A stretch of DNA of 64,000 bases from Volvox africanus. Its lineage: Eukaryota > Chlorophyta > Chlorophyceae > Chlamydomonadales > Volvocaceae. The notes below the pieces were generated by a model, which ran no database searches, was not told the DNA's origin, and was given only the letters and a program-made list of their open reading frames with translations. Positions 27,573 to 64,000 of this stretch are shown here, in pieces (position 1 is the first letter of the stretch; the number at the start of each line of letters is the position of its first letter). The position numbers were made by a program, and so were the translations under genes. The DNA lies in the NCBI GenBank assembly GCA_030268105.1, contig BSDZ01000116.1, positions 1,381,001 to 1,445,000 of the forward strand, given 5' to 3'.

Positions 27573-30500
27573 TTACGGCCCCTTCTTCTCCGCTGCCGCC
27601 GCTGCCGCCTTTTTCTCCAGCGCGTACCGGTCCGTGGCCAGAGAGTAGAGGTAGGTGCCCGCAATGGCAATAAAGGACCCCGCCCAGTTTAGGGGTGACA
27701 CTGGGTTTCGGAAGAACATGACCGACGACACCACCACCGCCACTCGCTTCATAGTGTTACCCACGCTGAACGTTACGGGACTGATCCCCTGGTCCAAAAC
27801 CATGTACGAAAGCTGCAATGAAAGTTGTACACCAATGTCCATACATGAGGAGCAGGGAAATGTCATTGGAAGACTTAAGTGATAAATGATTCGGCTTAGT
27901 GACGACAGGGTGAAGGGGATCATACCCACATAATCGTCGATTTCGGAGGGGAAGGGGGATGGGGGTGCTTGGGTGTTTGGGTCCATCGTTACTTCTCCCC
28001 TCATCCCGTCCACGTCCTTCACATCACCCGTGGGGTTCAGCGACCCTCGAGTCTTTTGTTTCTTCCTCCCTTTCCCTCCCTACCTGGTTGTAGAGGTGGT
28101 AGAAGACGCCCCCCCACAGTAACAGCTGCAAAGTGGCCTTCTGCCCAGCCTTCGTAGCTGCTGCCTGCCAGGCGGCTTGCCAGGCGCCACTTTCGAGCAC
28201 CAGGGCGGCGGGCAAGCAGTACAGCAGCGATGCGAAGGAGATGAGGCCGAACAGGTTGATGCCATCGATGTGCTGCGTAGAGGAGGATGTGGAACGGGAG
28301 GGAGGGAAAAGGGCATGTATAGATGAGGAAGTCGGATAAAAAATGTGCGGGAGAAAAGGAATCCGCAGTAGTGGCGGCGGAATCAGCCGGGGAGTGGCGT
28401 TTTCCCCTCTCTCCCAGGGTTCTGTGATTCTGTAGCAAACACGTTTTAGTCGTATATTGCAGTTCCATATCTCTCTCCGCCGTCACCTCGTCAAAACACA
28501 CGACTTAGATAAAACCACGTGCGTGCGTGTGTATGTCCGTAAGGTTTATAGGTGTACGAGTACATGCACTCGAACGTGTATATGAATGCGCTTTAACGTG
28601 TATATGAATATGTCTGTGTGTGTCTGTGTATATGTGTCTGTGTCTGTGTGTATATGTGTGTGTATATGTGTATGTGTATGTGTATGTGTGTGTATATGTG
28701 TATGTGTATGTGTGTATATATGTGTGTATATGTGTATATGTATATGTGTATGTATATGTGTGTATGTGTATGTGCCTGTGTATGTGTATGTGCCTGTGTA
28801 TGTGTATGTGTGCGAACGTTTGCCGTTCCGTTCCGTATTCTTTTACCTTATAATCATTTAGCGACTTTTTGGAGTAAATATTTCGGAGAACCATTCCCAG
28901 GTTGGAGATCATGGCGTTGTTGAAGCCGTTCCACGCGAAGCTCACCTGAAAATACGGCATATGTACGATACGTTGTGTATGACAGTGGAAGCAGTTTCAC
29001 GATACGCAAAGAGCAGTGTAGCTCCGCAGCCCGAATGGAAAGATTTTAAAATAGATTAGTATAAATCTACTTGATAAATCTACTTGGTAAGGGGAAAGCA
29101 TGCATGTTTAGGCGACGGACACGGGTCACTACAGCATGCATGTCGCACCGCGAATGCAAATGTGAGAACCCACCCAATCCGCTTTGGTTTCGGAGCGACC
29201 GTTATTGACTCCTCTCCCCCTTTCCCCAACTGGCCGACGAAAGTAAAGAAAAAAGTCAAAACCTGGTTTTCCATCCATTTTTCCGTACCAAACACCACCG
29301 ACACCATCGATCCCTCCCTCCCTTCATGCCAATCCGTCTGTCATTTTCCCCTCTCCCTGCCCCCTCCCTTTCTCCCCGCCCCCTCCCTTTCTCCCCGCCC
29401 CTTCCCCCTCTTCCCGCCTTCTCAGTGCGCCTTCCCCCCTCCCCGTGCCCCTTCGCCCACCGCCTCTTCTTGTTCCTGTTCTTGCCCCTCACCTCACCTC
29501 CTTCATGGCAGATAGCGAACAACCCGCCACGATGGGCAGCAAAGACGCCCACACGTACCTACGGTAAACGGTGAACGGGTGTAGTGCCCTCACGGGTGAG
29601 GCTGGGTTTTAGTGCTCTCCTACCCGCCATCTTGGCTGCCTCCCTGCCCCTGTTGCAACCCTCCCCCCGGCCCAGTGCCTCATTGCCCGCCAGCCCCCTC
29701 ATGCGCCCCCCTGTTCCCTTGCTTCTGTAACCGCCAGCACCCTTACCCGCTAGCCTGGCTGCCTCTCTGCCCCTGCTGTAGCCCCCGGCCTAGTGCCTTC
29801 CTGCCCCATTGCCCCTCTTGCCCGTCGCTTTCCCCTCCTTCCTCACCAAGGGTAGCCGACCCCCAAAAGCGGGCCGCTGAGTGCCACCGAAAAGACCGGC
29901 TCCGCGCTCTTGACTATGTGCGCGAAGGAGACCGCCATCTGGCTGAAGGACACCACCGCTGCGATATGGCCGATGGTGTGAAAGAGTGCCACTGGCAGCA
30001 GCGCGGCGAAGAACTTGGCGTCCACGGAGGGTGTTGGATGGAGTCGTGTCACCCAGAGAACCACCATAAATAACCCGCTAGCGACTGAGGTCCGCAGAGG
30101 TAGGGTAGGGAGATGGAAAAACAAGAGGAGGAACTTAGGGAGGAGATGGAAAAGGGATAAGAGTTCAAGAAGATCGGCAACTTCGTGATAAGGGTTCGGG
30201 CAGGTACGCGTATCTTGGGAGGAGGCGCTGAAAGAGGATTTGGGCTGGGGCCGCATGGACTGGAAGACTGGTGAGGGGAGAAGCGCCGTCCCCCACGTTT
30301 GCCACCATCCAGCCGGGGGCATCGCATCATATTGCGCTTCTCTCATTTATGAGAGGCATGGGGTTGAGGCGTTGACCACAACTCAAGAAACGGTCGATAA
30401 AAAGCAACCAACAGTACTATCGTCGTTATGCGAGGTTCTTGAAAATGCCTCAACGAGCTTTACGGCTTCTTACGTCCGTCGCGTTGCATATTGACGTACC

Positions 30501-31059
30501 AGTTTTGAGGCGCCGTTTCGTAGGGGCTCGAAAGCAACTAACAAACATCGCATTCCCATTCTTGATGTAGTTTATTTACCCTTTTAACGATGTTGGTTTA
30601 TGACCATACTTACTCAGCTGCCAAGTTCCAATGAACCATGGGCACGGAAACGTGTTGAGCGTGCTCTTGTTGATGATGTTGAAGATAATATTAAAGGCAT
30701 ACCTGCCACGGGGTACGCTTACGCGTTCATTCTAGAATTCAACCTTTTGCCTAGGTTGACGGGCCTACTTACCATAGAAAAATGTAGACCGGCAGCTTCC
30801 AATTCAGCTTGGGCTCTTCAGCAGGAACACTTCCAGCTGAAGCCGATACAGTAACGCAAGATCCTCGGCTAAGTTGTTGCACCGGTGATGCCGTCAGCGA
30901 CTTTGGAAGTCGCGGCACAACTCCCTGTCGGCACGCCGTCGGTGTGGAGGCCGCTGAAGCCAGTGGACGTGATGGCTGAGCATTTAAGCAATTGAGTACT
31001 AATTGTTTTCTTTGAAAGCTAGCCGGCGTTACGAAACCCGGGCTTAGAACGGCTTGCAT
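27573..31059 (-). CDS. Plastid sugar-phosphate/phosphate translocator (pPT family, GPT-like)
   Basis: Seven exons join in phase to 400 residues: 31059-30773, 30702-30614, 30084-29847, 29558-29498, 28945-28847, 28272-28084 and 27812-27573. Residues 1 to ~80 are rich in Ser, Ala and Arg and look like a chloroplast transit peptide. The rest is a hydrophobic drug/metabolite-type carrier of about ten helices with family hallmarks: [55 protein letters not shown] and [13 protein letters not shown] with its conserved Lys-Arg. Such carriers exchange a phosphorylated C3 to C6 compound for phosphate across the inner envelope. The HTIGH and GNTMKR motifs resemble the glucose-6-phosphate translocators more than the leaf triose-phosphate type, yet algal members export triose phosphate too, so substrate is open. 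It is divergent from POLQ. Confidence 0.93.
28586..28815. repeat. TG/TATG-type microsatellite in a translocator intron
   Basis: About 230 bp of degenerate TGTGTA/TATGTG repeats lie in the intron between exons 5 and 6 of the translocator gene. Long cysteine/valine or threonine/tyrosine open frames across it are repeat artefacts. Confidence 0.92.
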
Positions 31060-32561
31060 TGTTTCTCTTTTGAAAAATCGGTTTTAAAGATCTAGCTGAA
31101 AGCACTTTTCGGAAAGATATATGTGCCGGCACACGTGTGACATATGCATCGAAATGTTTTAGTGAAAGCTGCATTCCTGGCTTGACTGTGTTGGTTAACG
31201 CGTACGGCTGGTACGGAGTCGGGATGATTATTTCTTCCTCCTTTTGCCTAAACAGCAGAGGGCAGACTTAACCATACTTAATCAAAAGACAGTACAACCC
31301 TGTATGAACAGGACCCAACCCTAATTATGACCCTCGGATATGTCGTCGTGACGCGTCTCGGCCAAAGTTATAGTTACCGCGACTTTAAGGTAGCATAAGA
31401 CGCATGCAGATGTCGGCAGGCGCGGCGAATGCTGCTTGCAAGCTCTCGTTACCGGGCTGCACCAGCTAGGACAGGGAAGGGGAGGCGGACCAGACGGGGC
31501 AGGACGGGACAGAGGGAAGGAGGTGCTGCAGGACCTGGCAGGGATAGTCCAAAGCTCAAGCCATGACCTGATTTTTTTGGTTGGAAAACATTGCAGGCAG
31601 GTGACAGATGGCTGGCTGGCAATAATATGTAGGTATATCGCCATTTGCCCGAAAAGGAGGGGAAGGTGTAGTGCGCGTGATGTGGAGTTAGGGTGTTGGC
31701 TTTGGGTTGACCTGTGCAATCGAACTCCACGTTGAGTGGCTGTGAGACACAGATCTGTTATAAGTATGGGGGTAGGTCTCTTGGTAGCTGAGTGGCTGTT
31801 GGTATTCATGCAGGCAGGCAGGCGACACGGCATGCCATTGCATCACATCATCGTACTTATGATGAATTTCGTGCGTCCGCTCTATATGGCCTTGTGGTAT
31901 GTCGCAAGCTTCTCTAGAACTGGCTCATGAAGACCATAAAACTGACTGCAGATAAGATACTTGTGTTATGACCTGAGGTGATAGCTGTGCTCTGCTGAGG
32001 TGTGGAAAGACGGTTCCTTCGCTCAGGCATTATCATGATTGACTATACGATATGCATTAAAGAAGGTAAGAACGCCTGTGGCCTACGCATGAGTCCCAAT
32101 TCAGGAACATTTCAAAGGGCTATCGTCTTGGGAAAGCATGATGGCATTCCGTCGCGATGAACTTCCCAGGAACAGGAACCATCATGAACAGGCCTAGGAG
32201 ACGGCTACTTGGTGATTGTTCTTGCCATTAACGGTATCGTTTTACCAGAAGTACCGCTGATAGGGACCAATCATGATTACAAGGTACACATCAATCGTAG
32301 CAAGGGTACAAAGCATGCGCCGCGCGCGCAGCAGCAACCTCGGCAGCCTCAGCAGCGACAGCTGCAAGCATCGCAGCCTTCAGTTATGCCCAACACCCGC
32401 AGTAAGATATCTCAAAATCATATCGTGAATATCACTTCGCTTTTAAAATTCATGACAAGCAAATTCCTGCGACGTGCTCGTGCAAATTAAGTTGGAGTGC
32501 TTGTAGTAATAAGATTCAGGTAAATGATTATTTCGAATTATGGTATAAATTCAATCCTTAT
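31060..32561. promoter_or_regulatory. Intergenic region between divergent translocator and POLQ genes
   Basis: The two start codons point away from each other across 1.5 kb, so both promoters should be here. No clear core motif was recognised. The stretch 32300-32400 encodes a Gln-rich open segment (RAQQQPRQPQQRQ) followed by a good GTAAGA donor at 32404. It may be an upstream coding or UTR exon of POLQ, but its phase does not fit the next exon. Confidence 0.4.
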
Positions 32562-55403
<22,842 letters not shown>

Positions 55404-58012
55404 CTGCTGGGGCAGGAGCATGGTCAGCAGCAGTAAACACCAGTAGACATAGCAGAGGCATAAATAACAACTTGATAACCCGGTGATGCTGCGCGTCTCG
55501 GGAAGATGAATGCATGCGATGAGGACGGGCTGCCGCAAATGGTGACGCAAGCTTTGGGGTTCTTGTTTATGTGCGCAGATGGCTGCATCAAGGATCGCAT
55601 GAATGGTGTTAGTCGTGTCACGTCATACGTAGCCTTGACGTCAATCCGAAATCTGTAGTGTTGTTCTTGAGGGCAAGGTGTCCCTGTACCCTCGTCGTCC
55701 TGGGTGGTTAGAGCACACCTCATGAGCCGTTAAGGGGGGGAGGCTAACCCCAAGCAACATGGGGGGCCCTCAAGTACGCGAACGCTCTCCATTTCGCCGA
55801 GGATGAATCAGCACCTGGCACCTCCTGTGACAGATTGCACGCTAGGAAAGTAAGCATATGTCTGTAGCGAAGGGCCGCGGAGGGCCACAAAGCGCCACAA
55901 AGGGGCCGCGTGTATGAGCGGTAGACAGAGTGGGGAAAGCTGGGACTGTTAACCCGGCGCACGCTGGGGAAGCTGTTGGGGAATGCAGGGCGTGGAGGCA
56001 AATGTGGCGTGAGCTGACCCCCGACTAAGCCTCCGATGGCCCCATGGCAGCAGATGATGGCAGACGATCCTGATCGAAGAAAGGCAGAAGAGTCAAAGAG
56101 GATCTGAAGGGCCAGTTTTTGGTGAGCCTCAGCAGGTTTAAGGGCGCCTATGGGGTCTATGGTGGGAATTGGAGGAAGGGGGCTGGAGCCGGAGCAAGTA
56201 CAGCCCTCTGTGTGACTGTGTGTGACTGTGTGTGTTTACCAGCAGGTCGCGTTGTTAGACTGCACACGTTCGCGATACGGCCAACTGCTCGTCCTGTGGC
56301 TTTTGCGTTTCCTTGGTTCTCCTCTATAGTGATATGACATAAACACTGAGTTCATAACACACAATAGAATCATTTTATAAACTAACTTAAGGATTCGTGA
56401 CAATACGGACGTACTCACATAATGGATACGCATCTGTGAGGTGTCTCGGTTGTGTGCGCCGTACAGAGGCGCCTTCCACCCTCCCCCAAGACATGCATGA
56501 AAACTTGAAACAGGTTTCTGCCGACATAAATTTGACGGTGTCATTATTATTGTAATTGCCCCCGTCATCATGTATCCCAAGATAGATATAATCAGTACAC
56601 GGCGCGAGGTGGCTCAAGACGACACGGCTAGGGAGTAAGAAACTCAACTCTTGCAGAAATGCATAACAAGCGGAGTGTGACGCGGGTTTGGAGGACTAGG
56701 CGTATTAGGATCGATTTCGCGAGAATATGCACGAAATGCTTTTTTCAGTGGCTGCGTGTTTGTCATATAAATCTGATTAGCGTTGGGGCCCCACCTCATG
56801 TCAATCGCTCTGGTGCCATTTTAAGTTGTAGATGTAGGTACGCAGCAGCTATGTTCCCCGAGTTTGCAGCTTGGCAGGTAGGCCAAACGTCCTTTTCCCT
56901 TACCTAGATACCTACCAGAGATAGGTCGACCGGGAGCTTGATACAAGTTTGCGATTGCAATGGAACGAAGGTGGGCGGTAGTAGGACAAAAGTAATAGGG
57001 AGAAGGTTTTGCGGATTGATGCTTCTTGGGCAATATACGGGAAAAAAGTCCACTGGAGGTCCCGGGGAGTTGCGAGATAGCCTTCCGGAGAAGAACAGGA
57101 TTCGCCGTAGAAGCAGACTTCACAATGCTGCTGTAAAAGGTTAGGGTTTTGAAGCCCACAAATACACTGACAACTTTGGGACAAGAAGAAGTTGACAGTG
57201 ATACCCTCGTAAACAGAGTATGGTGAGCCTTCGTTACGTACGTGTGGGGGCTGCTGTACGAGAAGAAGCTCAACCAGCTGCTTAAAATTTTTATACATTG
57301 TTCTGCAGAATATGAATGGATAGGATGCGCCCCAAATTCTTTCCAACCTGGCTACCCTGAGTGCGGGTTGGTGCCTAGGCGTGAATCATGATAGTTAAGA
57401 TAACGTCTTTCCATGTTGTTAGCTTATAGGAAGATAAGTTATAGCTAATTTATGAAAATTATTTTCCTGATTGCGTACTCTTTCCAGATGGCCTATGCCT
57501 GTCCGACATAAGTAGCTTCCTTTGTTAACTAACACCTCGACAGAATGAAAGATTTCATACTTTCAGGGCTTCTTATGACAAATCTATTCATATTATATTA
57601 GCTGAACATCTTTTCCCCAATACGATAGATAATCGGTGTGCAGGCGAAAGTACGGGCTGCCCGTTTTCATACTTTCCACATGGCATCGATCCCCGCCATT
57701 GGCGAGGCTCCGAATGATGGCGTATGTAGCATCATCACACAAACTATGTTTTTGTAATATAGAAGAGTGAGGACTGTTTCCGGTTGTAGGTAAAGTACAA
57801 CATAGTCACCTACACAACCTTGTGATCTTCAGGTGTTTCGGCCCTGCTGGTTACGATACAGGCACACTTGTAGCTTTTTCGTTATTTTTCCTGTTTGAAA
57901 GCTTGTGGTCAGCAATAGTGGCCAGCTTGCCGCACCAGCAGCAACACAAAAAACCTCAGAGTTGTTTAGAAAATAGGATTCATTAAATTAATGATAAGTT
58001 ATTCTTTGTAAA
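55404..58012. other. Intergenic, no gene recognised
   Basis: Short frames occur on both strands (for example minus 55744-56001 and minus 56821-57346), without motifs or consistent splice sites. The right half is AT-richer and presumably includes the promoter of the SRCR/discoidin gene. The POLQ 3' UTR lies at the left. Confidence 0.45.

Positions 58013-64000
<5,988 letters not shown>

Noticed and set aside
56821..57346. Overlapping minus-strand frames of 144-150 residues
   Set aside because: No recognisable motif, no splice partners, and two competing frames over the same DNA.

Overview
The window looks like nuclear DNA of a green alga of the volvocine (Chlamydomonas/Volvox) lineage. Genes are split by many short GT-AG introns. 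Low-complexity coding stretches are rich in Ala, Gln, Ser and Pro. Two genes have TGTAA poly(A) signals about 200 nt past the stop. One protein has a chloroplast transit peptide plus a plastid phosphate-translocator fold, and there is a tyrosine-recombinase retroelement of the type known as Kangaroo in Volvox and TOC in Chlamydomonas. No rRNA, tRNA, CRISPR or bacterial-style operon was seen. All gene models below were built by joining open segments at GT-AG sites so that the intron phases agree. They are predictions without transcript support.

Layout. (1) 1.2-2.3 kb, +: a small secreted protein of unknown family. (2) 8.1-3.1 kb, -: a plastid-type alpha/beta hydrolase in six exons with a complete Ser-Asp-His triad. 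(3) 8.5-13.8 kb, +: an unrecognised 914-residue coiled-coil protein, divergent from the hydrolase. (4) 17.6-16.0 kb, -: a Golgi-type type II membrane glycosyltransferase of GT13/MGAT1 character. (5) 18.9-24.3 kb, -: a decayed Gag/RT-RNase H/tyrosine-recombinase retroelement between 148/149-bp direct repeats, itself split by 1.1 kb of AT-rich DNA carrying a perfect 36-bp palindrome. (6) 24.3-27.6 kb: no convincing gene, one foldback. (7) 31.1-27.6 kb, -: a plastid sugar-phosphate/phosphate translocator in seven exons.

(8) 32.6-55.4 kb, +: the main gene of the window, a DNA polymerase theta (helicase-polymerase) of about 32 exons and about 3,640 residues. It is larger than animal POLQ because of a ~1,300-residue low-complexity extension before the helicase and a Gln-rich linker before the polymerase. 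Its predicted job is microhomology-mediated end joining of DNA double-strand breaks. (9) 58.0 kb to the window end, +: a secreted mosaic protein, with signal peptide, discoidin (F5/8C) domain, unknown domain, SRCR domain and second discoidin domain, running off the edge. Its introns hold a ~310-bp ATT array and a ~370-bp GGGGCCA array.

The genes do not form one pathway. The notable points are the domain architecture of the polymerase theta, the algal SRCR/discoidin mosaic, and the nested, readable decay of the retroelement.
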